This document shows positions 26,931 through 36,007 of a stretch of 44,809 nt of DNA, in pieces; the stretch's first letter is position 1; each line of letters begins with the position of its first letter. The notes beneath the pieces are model-generated. The model was not told the origin of the DNA and made no database searches. It saw only the letters and a program-made list of their open reading frames with translations. Where the stretch lies: positions 1-44,809 of the forward strand of contig JABACA010000023.1 of NCBI GenBank assembly GCA_014237975.1, read 5' to 3'. The translations under genes and the position numbers were made by a program. Source of the DNA: Mariniblastus sp. (GTDB lineage Bacteria > Planctomycetota > Planctomycetia > Pirellulales > Pirellulaceae).

Positions 26931-28316
26931 CTACTCATCACGATTGGACAGGCAATATAATTTGGAGACGGTCCGAATCAGCAACTTGTCGCCGACGATC
27001 GAGGGGGTGGCGAGGCAAAGTTCCTGCAGGTCATGCGTCGCCAGGATTTCAAACTCGGGACCCGGTTTGATCACGTACGTCAGCCCATCTTCGCTCAGAC
27101 AGAAAATCTTGCCGTTGTAGGCCCAGGGGGATGCGGTAAACGATCCCCGCGGTTTGAGGCGTTGTTTACCGTAAACTTCTTCCCCCGTTCGTGCGTCGTG
27201 GCAACTGAAAAACCCCTGGTCAAACAGAGTGTACAGGTAGTTACCGTAGACGAGTTGCGTCGTGTTGTAGGGGGCAACCCTCGGCTGGAACCATTCGATG
27301 AACTCGTTATCAGCCAAATCTTCACCCTCTTCCGGTGTCAGGTCTCCCTTGGCACCAGGGCGGACGGCGATCGTCGGTCGCTTGGCATCCCCTACGTAAC
27401 CCGAGGCGATATAACAGAGCCCATGCGCGGCAAACGGTGAGGGGATGACCAGGTTCGACATCTGGCCATCGAACTCCCACAACAGTTCACCATCGAGTGA
27501 GTAACTGCGATTCCGATTTTTTCCGGCAACCACGATTTCGGTCCGCACGTCGTTTTCCCAGACAAACGGGGTTGCCCAGGTACCTTTTTCCTTTCGTTTG
27601 GTTTTCCATATTTCCTTACCCGTCTGGGCATCGAAGGCGGCAATCCAGGAACTTTCGAGGTTGTCGTAAAGCACAAAGACACGCCCCTGGTGAACGACCG
27701 GCGAAGAGGCAGCGCCCCAATCGGACAAGGTTTTTTTTGGTTCAATCTCCTTGGACCAGAGCAGTTTGCCATCGAGGTCGTAGCAGTAGAGCCCCACATC
27801 GCCAAACAGGACGTACAAGCGTTCGCCATCGGTGGTTGCCGTCTCGGCTGCGTAGGAACTTTTTGGATGGCGGGGAATGGTGGGACGTCCCGTATGGGCC
27901 TCCCGTTTCCAAAGCTGTTTACCCGTATTGAGGTCGTAACAGTAAACCATCCAATGGTGGATTCCCTTGGCCGGATCCCGCACACCCTCACCCAGGTAAA
28001 GCCCCTTGGTTGGCGGCGTGTTTTCCTCATCGCCAACGACGGAAGTCAGGTAGACACGGTTGTCGGTCACGATCGGACAGGACCAGCCCCAGCCGGGAAT
28101 ATCGACCTGCCACTGGACGTTCTCCTCGGTCGACCACTGGGACGGTAGTCCCGGATTGTCCTCGCCAACTCCGTCGGCCCGATTACCCCGGAAACGGGTC
28201 CACGACGAGGCATCCTGTGGTTGGGCCAGCAATTCACTGGGCGCAAGGCAAGCTAACAGGACGAGCGACATCAGCGACAGTATACATTTTGGCAAGCAAG
28301 ATTTCATTGTGATCAT
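26931..28316 (-). CDS. Exported PQQ-type beta-propeller repeat protein
   Basis: A 461-residue protein with a signal peptide (MKSCLPKCILSLMSLVLLACLAPSELLA), probably starting at the second ATG, 28307. The body is a seven- or eight-bladed PQQ-type beta-propeller with repeated motifs: WTRFRGNRADGVGEDNPGLP at the mature start, YCYDLNTGKQLWKRE, CYDLDGKLLWSKE, AFDAQTGKEIWKT and SLDGELLWEFDG. In planctomycetes these proteins are very common and sit in the periplasm. Most lack the residues of true quinoprotein dehydrogenases, and I see no methanol-dehydrogenase-type active site, so binding or scaffold roles are as likely as catalysis. It lies downstream of the cytochrome/ankyrin gene but is separated from it by a terminator. 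Convergent with the LtaS-like gene. Confidence 0.9.
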   Translation of the reverse strand: MITMKSCLPKCILSLMSLVLLACLAPSELLAQPQDASSWTRFRGNRADGVGEDNPGLPSQWSTEENVQWQVDIPGWGWSCPIVTDNRVYLTSVVGDEENTPPTKGLYLGEGVRDPAKGIHHWMVYCYDLNTGKQLWKREAHTGRPTIPRHPKSSYAAETATTDGERLYVLFGDVGLYCYDLDGKLLWSKEIEPKKTLSDWGAASSPVVHQGRVFVLYDNLESSWIAAFDAQTGKEIWKTKRKEKGTWATPFVWENDVRTEIVVAGKNRNRSYSLDGELLWEFDGQMSNLVIPSPFAAHGLCYIASGYVGDAKRPTIAVRPGAKGDLTPEEGEDLADNEFIEWFQPRVAPYNTTQLVYGNYLYTLFDQGFFSCHDARTGEEVYGKQRLKPRGSFTASPWAYNGKIFCLSEDGLTYVIKPGPEFEILATHDLQELCLATPSIVGDKLLIRTVSKLYCLSNRDE

Positions 28317-28356
28317 TTCGTTGAATGGTTCAGCAGTTTAATGCGCAGAGGGACTG

Positions 28357-28376
28357 TAAAAAAACGGTCAGACCGT
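28357..28376 (-). terminator. Short intrinsic terminator after the cytochrome/ankyrin gene
   Basis: On the minus strand ACGGT-CTG-ACCGT is followed at once by seven T. It starts about 20 bp after the stop codon of the upstream gene. The stem is short but the T-run is good, so it should separate that gene from the PQQ-propeller gene. Confidence 0.5.
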
Positions 28377-28395
28377 CGTCATTTAAAATGGGATC

Positions 28396-31300
28396 TTATT
28401 GCGGTTCGGGTTGGTACTCGCGGATAAGCTTGGCCATCCGTTGTCGATCTTTGGGGAGTTCATCCATGTCAAACTCGCGACGGCCGGATCGTCCAATCGA
28501 CTGGTAAAAGGCGGCCGTTCGATCACTCCAACCCGAGACGACATCGGCTGCGTTTTCGCCTTTGTCATTCTCCTTTTCCCGGTCGGCCCCGTTTTCGAGC
28601 AGCATCTGGACAAAATCGAAGTCGCAATAGAACGCGGCGATATGCAGCGGTGTATTGCCGTCACGGTTGCTGCCCGACGCACGGGCACCTTGCTGGATCA
28701 GGTATTTCCCGATCTCCACATGGCCACGAGAAGCCGCATGTCCCAGCGGGGTACTGCCACGTTCCGGATGCCGACCATTCAGGGAGACATCCTGGCGCAC
28801 CAGCTGCTTGACCTGTTTCATTTCGTTTTCGGCAATTGCATCCCACAGGGCCAGCCGCGAAGGTACCCGGTCACGACGTATCTTTTTCTGGGCTGCGTCG
28901 GAAGCTGCTTGATCCTGGGTGACATGAAAGATGAAGTCGTTGCTGAACAGACCGTTAGGATTTTGGATCTGCAGCATATGGATTCCCTCTTCGGGCAGCT
29001 CGGCCAGTTCGATTTCCACCGTTTTATTCTCGCCGGTTTTGACGCTGCCTGTTACCGTTCGCCCGTTGACAATCACCCGGGCGCCCTCATCGATATGGTG
29101 ACCGCTGAGCGTCATCCGGTGATTGCCTTCATAGAGGAACGGGAACCTCTGGTGTCCCCGTTGCGAGTGGATGGCACCCTGGGTCCACAGAGCTGGTTGG
29201 GGATGCTGTCGGTTCCCATTTTCGACCAGCCTGGCTGTGAATGTGCCAATGAATGAACCGTCTGCGGCCAGCGAGATTAGTTCCTGACGGGTATAGGCTT
29301 CGTTCAGATCGAATGATCTAGTGGCCGCCAAACTGTCGGCCGCCGAGCCAGAGAAACCTGGTTGCAAGGCAATGCTGACCGGGGTATCGGTAGTGACTTT
29401 GACGTACTTTCCACCGTCGAGTTGTGGGTCGAATTGCAGCACCATCGGTGTCGCCTGCTGGTCGTCAACCATCACCCCGTCCACTTCCAGAACGACCGCT
29501 TCTTCGCGGCCGGATTGCTCGAGCGCTTCTAGCAGATCTTTGGTCCGGCCACGTTCGGCCGATTCCCTGTTCATGGTGATCTGTCGACCGAAAGAACCCG
29601 AGACACCCGTACTGCCTTCCAGGACCATGTTCCAAACCGGGTTGAACCGCCGCCGCCCACCCCAGGACAACTGCCAAATTCGCTGTTCATCCAGGCCGCC
29701 TTCGGCGATCCTGCGGAAGAAATCGAATTCCAGTATGTTCAAACGACCTTGCGGCAGAATCAGCCAGCGGTCGTAGGCGCCGCGCCAGGTAGGAGCATCC
29801 ATCCCGGTCCCCGGCGTGTTAGTGCTGACCAAAAACGGCATACGATGGCAGTCGCCACAAACATTGAATCGTGTTTTCGAAGGATCGTCATCACCACTGA
29901 TATGAAACAGTTCAAAACCCTGGCGGGCCTGGCTGGACAGGACATTCGTGTAGGCGCGTTGCTGTGCCGGTGGGAAGGGAATGTCCAGCAGGAACTTTGC
30001 CAGGTCGTCTCGTTCGTCCGCCGACAGCAGTCCCGCTTTCCCTTCGTTGTTGGTTAATTCGGAACCAACCGTGGTCATGGTGGATTCCAGGGAGCCATCA
30101 ATCACGTGGCGAGTGGTTGTTTGCGGATCATCGGGATCACTGTTGGGGTCAACGCGGCGACGAATATTAGCGCTGTTGTTGCCACCGTAAGGGTCGCCCG
30201 GAATACCATCCCAGTGAAAAGGAGCCGTGTCGCGCAGTCCCCGTAGCGGCATCGTACTGCGCGGCATGATTTGTTTGCCGCCAGAAACGATCGGGGTTTT
30301 TAACACCCATAATAGCTGATCCGTATGTCCATCGGGGTGGCAACTGGCACATGAAAAGGTGCCAGTGGTCGACGCAGCGGCCGTGTTGAATACTTTGCGG
30401 CCCCGCTTAATGACGGCCGGCGTCGGGTCTTCCAGGCTGATCGTGTCGACCAGCTTGAGATTGGCCGGATCAGCCAGGTCGACCAGGGAGACACTATTGC
30501 CAACCGCATTGTGCACCCAGGCGCGAGTCGCTTTGCCATTGGATTCGGATTCGAGTGCAATTCCCCGGGGAACCGAATCTACATCGGTGCGCCCCAAAAC
30601 TTGCCCCGTTTTGGCATCGACTGTAAACAGTTTGTCGGAGCTGGCTGCCGAAACGACCAAGGTCTGGTCATCATCACTAATTTCAATCGCAAAGGGTGTG
30701 GCCAAGGCTTGGCCCGCTTGGGGTTGCTCGGGAGGCAGTGGCTCGAGGTTGATGAATTCCGGTTTTGCGGCCGTGTCCCCGTCGAAATCAACCGTAGTGA
30801 TCTGGTTTAAAAAGGCGCGATTTTCCAGTTCCTTCAGGCTATGTTTCTTGGTTCCCGACCGGCCGTTGATGTCGTTGCGCGCGTCGGTCTGGGCAACGTA
30901 TACGCGACCATTGGAGTCGACGGTTAAGCCGTAGAGCAGGGTGCCCAGCGTGTCGACCGTCTCGACCAGTTCGTCCGTTTCGGTATCGAAAACAAACAGG
31001 TCGCGATCCGGCACATCCGGGTGTTTGACGATGTCGACCACATGGCCCAGAGAGAGAACGTTGTTATGTTCGATCGAGTGATTCCAGGCGTCAAAGGTGA
31101 CCAGGTCACCATCGATATCGTTTTTGTTGCCGCCCGAAAGCTGTGTTTTGTTATTCGATTCAAACGGGATCACGTACAAACGGTTGCCGCGCACCTTGAT
31201 GGCACGTGGGTCCTGTGACCGGATTTTCAGACGCTTGCCAACCTCTCGGGATGCGACGTCGATAACGGCGATTTCGTTTTCCGAAGAGAGCGCAACATAC

Positions 31301-31803
31301 GCTTTCCGGTTGTTGGCAAATGCGATCCCGACCGGCTCGTCAAACCGGGTCGAACGGCTTCGTCGACCGAATTCCTGGATCGTTGCAATGACTTGCAGAT
31401 AGGTCTGGCTGGCCGGGTCATTGTCGATGACACTGACCGAATCGGAGATGTGGTTGGCAACCCAAACCTGCTTGCCATCGGGCCGGATGGCCAAACTGAC
31501 CGGCTCGACCCCAACCTTTATTCGATGGGCGATTTCTTGCGTACGGGAATCAATTACGTCGACCGTGTCTGCCGGGGTGTTGACCACAAAAACGTAGCCA
31601 TTTCGAATGGCGATCGGCGAGGCATGGGGGCTGAGAAACGACCGGTGCCCGGTCTGACGGGGTTTTCGTTCCAGAAGACTGGCGTCCACAGATTCATTCA
31701 GATCTGTTTTGACAGGAGCCATGGGAACGATATGGGAACCTGATCCAATCAAGATACCGATCAGGACAAAACAGACACAGACGACAAAGGAGGCCAATTT
31801 CAT
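28396..31803 (-). CDS. Exported beta-propeller / di-haem cytochrome c / ankyrin fusion protein
   Basis: An 1135-residue protein with an N-terminal signal helix (MKLASFVVCVCFVLIGILIG). Residues about 55-460 are a YVTN/lactonase-like beta-propeller (NGYVFVVNTPADTVDVIDS, GKQVWVANHISDSVSVIDN). Then come two c-type haem sites, CASCH near 484 and CGDCH near 648, in a region resembling di-haem cytochrome peroxidase/MauG-type domains. A beta-sandwich region with an IPT/TIG-like segment lies near 890-970. The C-terminus (about 1010-1110) has ankyrin repeats: GSTPLGHAASRGHVEIGKYL and GNTPLHIAAFYCDFDFVQML. A periplasmic electron-transfer or oxidative enzyme with a protein-binding tail is the simplest reading; substrate unknown. 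Distal haem ligands cannot be fixed by eye. It is followed by its own terminator. Confidence 0.85.
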   Translation of the reverse strand: MKLASFVVCVCFVLIGILIGSGSHIVPMAPVKTDLNESVDASLLERKPRQTGHRSFLSPHASPIAIRNGYVFVVNTPADTVDVIDSRTQEIAHRIKVGVEPVSLAIRPDGKQVWVANHISDSVSVIDNDPASQTYLQVIATIQEFGRRSRSTRFDEPVGIAFANNRKAYVALSSENEIAVIDVASREVGKRLKIRSQDPRAIKVRGNRLYVIPFESNNKTQLSGGNKNDIDGDLVTFDAWNHSIEHNNVLSLGHVVDIVKHPDVPDRDLFVFDTETDELVETVDTLGTLLYGLTVDSNGRVYVAQTDARNDINGRSGTKKHSLKELENRAFLNQITTVDFDGDTAAKPEFINLEPLPPEQPQAGQALATPFAIEISDDDQTLVVSAASSDKLFTVDAKTGQVLGRTDVDSVPRGIALESESNGKATRAWVHNAVGNSVSLVDLADPANLKLVDTISLEDPTPAVIKRGRKVFNTAAASTTGTFSCASCHPDGHTDQLLWVLKTPIVSGGKQIMPRSTMPLRGLRDTAPFHWDGIPGDPYGGNNSANIRRRVDPNSDPDDPQTTTRHVIDGSLESTMTTVGSELTNNEGKAGLLSADERDDLAKFLLDIPFPPAQQRAYTNVLSSQARQGFELFHISGDDDPSKTRFNVCGDCHRMPFLVSTNTPGTGMDAPTWRGAYDRWLILPQGRLNILEFDFFRRIAEGGLDEQRIWQLSWGGRRRFNPVWNMVLEGSTGVSGSFGRQITMNRESAERGRTKDLLEALEQSGREEAVVLEVDGVMVDDQQATPMVLQFDPQLDGGKYVKVTTDTPVSIALQPGFSGSAADSLAATRSFDLNEAYTRQELISLAADGSFIGTFTARLVENGNRQHPQPALWTQGAIHSQRGHQRFPFLYEGNHRMTLSGHHIDEGARVIVNGRTVTGSVKTGENKTVEIELAELPEEGIHMLQIQNPNGLFSNDFIFHVTQDQAASDAAQKKIRRDRVPSRLALWDAIAENEMKQVKQLVRQDVSLNGRHPERGSTPLGHAASRGHVEIGKYLIQQGARASGSNRDGNTPLHIAAFYCDFDFVQMLLENGADREKENDKGENAADVVSGWSDRTAAFYQSIGRSGRREFDMDELPKDRQRMAKLIREYQPEPQ

Positions 31804-31986
31804 GGCACGGTTCCTGAATTTATGAGGTGACTCTTGTTACCTGTAAATAACTATAACGGCCTCATGTCCTCCGGGTGTCGGTTGAAATTTGAAAAACGGG
31901 CAATAATTGCTGTTTCATGGTGTTTGGTCTAACCCGACGAGTCCACGGTGATAATCCGGACAGGTTTGCCTAAGTCGGTTCCCGTT

Positions 31987-32958
31987 TTAGCCGTTAGCGG
32001 ATTGCCGCATTTTGTCGAGGCCCGTTTTGGCAACCGTGAGCGGATCCTGATTCCAGTAATCCGGATTGAACAGCTCAAGCGACAAGGCCCCTTGGAACCC
32101 GATGGACCGAAGCGTCTCGAAAATTTGCGGCAGCGGCGCAACACCATCGCCCGGGTAAACACGGGCCGCATCATTGATTTCACTGCGTGGAGGCTGGGCG
32201 GGATAATCGTTCATATGAAACACGTGGATCTGTTTTCCGTTGAACAACTTGAGGCCATTAAAATCCGATCCCCCTTTATAGATGTGGTAGACATCGGGCA
32301 TGACACAGGCGTCCGCATGGCCGCTCTCGACGGCCACATGAGCCAATTCCCCCAGTCGACTGAGGGTTTTCGAAAAGCCCCACAATTCAAGCTGGGGTGT
32401 GACGCCCATCTTCTGGCCCAGTTCCAGTAGTGTTCGGTAGCGTTGGGCAGCGGCGGCCAGATCGAGGTCGTCCTGGTTGGTGGCACCGGCCGGTGGGGCA
32501 GCGATTCGGGTTCCCCCGATTTGCCGCACCAGATCCATTTCCCGTTTGGCCTGCTCCAGCGCTTTACTTCGCTGTGTGTCGTCGTCGACAATCCAGTTGG
32601 AGAATCCAATCGCGCTTTCCACGGTCAGTCCTGAATCGGCAATTTCTTTGTTCAGATCTTTCAGGCTGCCACCCTGTTTGACATGTGCTTGAATTTCACG
32701 GATCCAGGGTTCAATACCCGTGTAACCGGCTTGGCTGGCAATCCGAACCTCTTCCCGCAGCGATAGTTTTTGACCGCGCAGCGTGCTGGTGTTCAGGCAG
32801 TAGCGAAACGGGTCAGCAGGTCTGGTTGACGACCCTGCTTGCGGACGGGACAAGGGCAGGGTGTCTGCATTTGCGGAGCCTGTAATGGCAATAGATGCGG
32901 TTGCTGCCAGGGCGGTTGACCCAATCAGCCATTCACGACGGTCCATCCGATGCGTCAT
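31987..32958 (-). CDS. Exported sugar phosphate isomerase/epimerase family protein (TIM barrel)
   Basis: A 323-residue protein starting MTHRMDRREWLIGSTALAAT, a twin-arginine-like leader (RR followed by a hydrophobic stretch ending in SANA). It is therefore probably exported folded with its metal. The body is an AP-endonuclease-2-type TIM barrel: YTGIEPWIREIQAHV and IGGTRIAAPPAG early on. GVTPQLELWGF holds a metal-binding Glu, CVMPDVYHIYKGGSDF an Asp/His pair, IHVFHMNDYPAQPPR a His/Asp pair, and GALSLELFNPDYW the last Glu. These residues fit a divalent metal-dependent sugar isomerase or epimerase. The real substrate cannot be deduced. It sits 183 bp upstream of the cytochrome/ankyrin gene on the same strand. 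Confidence 0.9.
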   Translation of the reverse strand: MTHRMDRREWLIGSTALAATASIAITGSANADTLPLSRPQAGSSTRPADPFRYCLNTSTLRGQKLSLREEVRIASQAGYTGIEPWIREIQAHVKQGGSLKDLNKEIADSGLTVESAIGFSNWIVDDDTQRSKALEQAKREMDLVRQIGGTRIAAPPAGATNQDDLDLAAAAQRYRTLLELGQKMGVTPQLELWGFSKTLSRLGELAHVAVESGHADACVMPDVYHIYKGGSDFNGLKLFNGKQIHVFHMNDYPAQPPRSEINDAARVYPGDGVAPLPQIFETLRSIGFQGALSLELFNPDYWNQDPLTVAKTGLDKMRQSANG

Positions 32959-33075
32959 GTCTGGATCATCTCACTAGAAAATAAGGTGGCACGATTTGAC
33001 TGACTCCATTGTTGCTAGATCCAGCCAAGCACGCAACGACGGATCCCTCGTCGGCCACGACAAACCAAGATTACA

Positions 33076-33711
33076 TTATTTTGGGACTGTCGCGGCCTGA
33101 GCGGTTGACTGATTCGTTGCAACTCCGTGCAGACGCACCAGCACCTCATTCCGCCGCAGGAAGCCCGGGATCCAGGGAGGGTCATAGCCGGCGAATTCAG
33201 CCTGCTTGCTGCCCTCGAGGCGTTGTTGCTTCATCCAGCTTCGCAGTTTCTTCTCCGCAGCAGTCCGGGATTTTAAGCCCATTCTGCCGGCAAACCGCAT
33301 GACCGCGAATTGGCCTCCGTCTCGAATTTGCAGTTGGACGCCATCCCCCGTCGGTTGGGGAGCGCCGTTCTGTGCAACCTCCTTGGGCAGGACGAATCCC
33401 ATTTGGCCCGAGGTGTCATTCTGTTTCGGGTCCATGAACACGGGCGTGGTCATGGCTACCTTTTGTTGGTCGGTATTCCCGCCGCTGATGTAACGGAACA
33501 GCCTCATGAAGCTGCCGTCGTTTCCTGCGGCATCCATGTTGGTTTGAGTCGTCACCAAGTGAAGATCCGGGTAATCGCGAATTTCAAATTTGCCTGCTGA
33601 GTCAACGACCGTATAGGCCGCCGACTCATAAGCGTTCCTGGAAGACGATTTCCAAACGAGATACCCCGCTCCAATAATCAGGGCCAGCGTAATTAAGTAG
33701 GACATTTTCAT
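33076..33711 (-). CDS. SOUL-family haem-binding-like protein
   Basis: About 211 residues, using the ATG at 33711 in place of the TTG at 33744. This puts the membrane anchor MKMSYLITLALIIGAGYLVW at the N-terminus. The rest is one SOUL domain: YTVVDSAGKFEIRDYPDLHL, GSFMRLFRYISGGN, KVAMTTPVFMDP (the conserved K-I-A-M-T-x-P-V motif), GFVLPKEV and AVMRFAGR. SOUL proteins bind haem or related tetrapyrroles in animals and plants. The bacterial members are poorly studied, so haem binding here is inferred. It probably faces the periplasm. Same strand as its neighbours, with 117 bp to the sugar isomerase gene. Confidence 0.93.
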   Translation of the reverse strand: MKMSYLITLALIIGAGYLVWKSSSRNAYESAAYTVVDSAGKFEIRDYPDLHLVTTQTNMDAAGNDGSFMRLFRYISGGNTDQQKVAMTTPVFMDPKQNDTSGQMGFVLPKEVAQNGAPQPTGDGVQLQIRDGGQFAVMRFAGRMGLKSRTAAEKKLRSWMKQQRLEGSKQAEFAGYDPPWIPGFLRRNEVLVRLHGVATNQSTAQAATVPK

Positions 33712-33795
33712 TTTTGACAGAATCTCGGATGGGTTTAGTTTCAACGGCTGATTTTAAAACAGGTCGATGTGAATCGACCTGGCGTGGCAATTACT

Positions 33796-34977
33796 CTACC
33801 GACCGATGTTGTCTGACATTCGACTGGCTTGCCTGTAAAGTTGATCCATTCCCTCACGCAAGACCCATGCCCGCTGTGCCATATTGCGAGTGCCCTGAGC
33901 TTTTTTAATAGTTTGTTTTACCAGCATCATGGAATGGTCATCCATATTGTCGATTCCGGAATCGCTGATTTCAGTCATCGCGTTCATGTAGATGTCGCAA
34001 CACTGGCCATGATGACCGGAGTTAAAGACGGGAACGCCGCGTTCGATCGCAGCATTCAAAGAAGTCATGACCTGGCGGCGAGACATTTTGGATGGCAACA
34101 GGACCTGATCAATTACGTGGACCAGACCGTTGGAAGCCGGCAGGTTCTTGGCCAGGACTTTGGATTGATTGATACGGACCCCGTCAGCCGACAAACTGAC
34201 TTCAATCGATGGACCAAGCAGCGTGTTGGCGCGGCCGGCTGCAACCGCCTCATCGTCATGTAGGCGACCGGGGACGACATGATACTTCAGAACATTGATC
34301 AGTTGCTCACGATTCTCGGGCTGCAACAACGATTCGACCGTGCCTTCCGGCAGCTTGGCGAAGGCCTCGTCTGTGGGGGCAAAGACGGTAAACGGACCGT
34401 CGCCATTGAGCACATCGTTCAAACCGGCAATCCCGACTGCTGCCAGTAGCGTCGAGAAATTGTCTGCCTGGTACGCGGTTGCCAGGATCGTTTCAAATTC
34501 TGGCAGCAAAACGGCATCGATCACGTGGATCACCCCGTTGGAACATTCGATATCGGTTTTGGTGATCACTGCGTTGCCAACCCGCAATGCATCGCCTTTG
34601 AAATCCAGGCTAAGTCGTTGTCCGTTCACGGTTGCCACATCGCTCAGATTGTACGCATCACGGGCAGCCACTTTGCCCGGCAACACGTGGTAGGTCAAAA
34701 CCGCGGTGAGCTGGGATTTGTTTTCCGGTTGCAATAGCGATTGAAGCGTGGCTGGGTCGACGTTTTCAAAGGCGGCGTCGGTCGGGGCAAAGACAGTGAA
34801 TTCTTTATTTCCGTTGAGCGTGTCTACCAGGCCGGCCGCTTTAACCGCGGTTACGAGGGTGTCGAAATTACCAGCCGCAACGGCTGTTTCAACGATGGTT
34901 CGCTGCTGCGCCCGAAGTTCCGACACGAAGATGGTCGATGCAGCCATCAGCAAGAGTAGTGTTGTTTTTTTCTTCAT
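33796..34977 (-). CDS. Secreted protein with two fasciclin (FAS1) domains
   Basis: About 393 residues from the ATG at 34977, with a basic signal peptide (MKKKTTLLLLMAASTIFVSELRA). Two FAS1 domains follow, about 30-155 and 160-290. Each carries the typical H1 box (NKEFTVFAPTDAAFENV, DGPFTVFAPTDEAFAKL), a central YHV motif (LTYHVLPGKV, LKYHVVPGRL) and an ending H2 box (SNGVIHVIDAVLLPE, SNGLVHVIDQVLLPS). The last 100 residues are a separate helical region (RGVPVFNSGHHGQCCDIYM ... MNAMTEISDSGIDNMDDHS) with two adjacent cysteines, of unknown role. FAS1 domains mediate cell-surface adhesion in many bacteria and eukaryotes. Which partner this one binds is unknown. Confidence 0.94.
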   Translation of the reverse strand: MKKKTTLLLLMAASTIFVSELRAQQRTIVETAVAAGNFDTLVTAVKAAGLVDTLNGNKEFTVFAPTDAAFENVDPATLQSLLQPENKSQLTAVLTYHVLPGKVAARDAYNLSDVATVNGQRLSLDFKGDALRVGNAVITKTDIECSNGVIHVIDAVLLPEFETILATAYQADNFSTLLAAVGIAGLNDVLNGDGPFTVFAPTDEAFAKLPEGTVESLLQPENREQLINVLKYHVVPGRLHDDEAVAAGRANTLLGPSIEVSLSADGVRINQSKVLAKNLPASNGLVHVIDQVLLPSKMSRRQVMTSLNAAIERGVPVFNSGHHGQCCDIYMNAMTEISDSGIDNMDDHSMMLVKQTIKKAQGTRNMAQRAWVLREGMDQLYRQASRMSDNIGR

Positions 34978-35154
34978 CACCCGTCACCCGTTTTCAAAAT
35001 TGAACGTTATCAATGGAGCGGTGTAAATCGCTCGCCACAAAGATGATTTCGTAACTCAGTTGAATGCGGATTCAAGAAACGGGTAAAAAAACCGATCATC
35101 CCGGCCAGTGCCGGTTTCCGGAGTGGTTCTCATTTCGGGACGGTTGGGGAAAAC

Positions 35155-35625
35155 CTAGTTGCAACCGAACGCAACGCGGGTCATGTTCCATTGGCCACAA
35201 TCCCGTTTGGAGCGGTAGGACGCCTTGAACTGGTTTTCTGTGATGGTGGCCTCATAATAAAACGTCCCCATCAGGGGTCCCAATTTTCGCGAACCTCGCA
35301 GTTGGATCAGGCCATCTTCCTCGTGCACAATATCCAGCACGGCTTTGTAGCGGAACGGAAAAACCTTGCAGAAGGACCCGGTGAATTTGGCTTGCACCTT
35401 GGTTTTGCTGATTCGGCAAAAGGTGGCCCTCAAGCGACCGTTGTGTCCACTCTTGCAGCTGACCCAACTTCCCTGCCAGTTGCCGCATAGCAGCTTGGCA
35501 TTAACCGTGTCCCCTTGAGCGACTGGCTGGCCCGCCACTTGCCCGCAGGCACTCGTTTGCGACAACACCAACAACAGCAACAACAGGGAACTTGTGATTG
35601 TTCCGGCACGCATCCGCAAATTCAT
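35155..35625 (-). CDS. Small secreted Cys-rich beta-strand protein, unknown function
   Basis: About 156 residues from ATG 35625, chosen because GGAAGAG lies about 6 nt upstream and the signal peptide then starts at once (MNLRMRAGTITSSLLLLLLVLSQTSA). The earlier ATG at 35670 would add 15 polar residues. The mature part has alternating strands (LLCGNWQGSWVSCKSGHNG, RLRATFCRISKTKVQAKFTG, YKAVLDIVHEEDG, GTFYYEATITENQFKASYRS) and paired cysteines, ending in FGCN. The pattern resembles a small beta-barrel, calycin-like fold stabilised by disulfides. I do not recognise a family. Confidence 0.7.
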   Translation of the reverse strand: MNLRMRAGTITSSLLLLLLVLSQTSACGQVAGQPVAQGDTVNAKLLCGNWQGSWVSCKSGHNGRLRATFCRISKTKVQAKFTGSFCKVFPFRYKAVLDIVHEEDGLIQLRGSRKLGPLMGTFYYEATITENQFKASYRSKRDCGQWNMTRVAFGCN

Positions 35626-36007
35626 TTTCAGCTCTTCCAGGTACGTTTGTTTGATTCGCTTCCAAGACATCGAGCGTTGGTCTTCAGCTGGCTACATCCA
35701 AGACCACCGGTTTTCATTTTATTTGGTAAAACCTGGCAGGGAACAGACGTAATGGTAGCGCGACCGTTATTTATGAAACGGCATGGCGCGGGTGGCGGTA
35801 CGTGGGAAGGTTTTGCCCATCGATTGGTCAAGAGGGTTGCCGCTGACTATACGGGCAGACTGCAAAAGAGATTGCCGGGTGTTTCACAAACCGAAGTAAC
35901 CGGGACGATACATCGATCGCACACAGACAGATCGATCGTAAATGTCCATTGAGAATTCGTGGGAGTCAGTTTTGGCCTTACTCGCAACTGCGAGTTATTA
36001 ACTAGCC
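35626..36007. other. Intergenic region with a hairpin near the glycine-rich protein gene end
   Basis: These 380 bp hold no recognisable gene. A 16-bp inverted repeat (ACTCGCA-AC-TGCGAGT, 35980-35995) lies 12 bp past the stop codon of the minus-strand gene at 36008. It has no T-tract, so it is at best a weak terminator. GATCG-rich sequence at about 35910-35940 has no clear role. Confidence 0.35.

Noticed and set aside
35515-35952. 145-residue plus-strand frame
   Set aside because: It overlaps the signal peptide region of the small secreted protein on the other strand and has an Arg/His-rich composition typical of a shadow frame.
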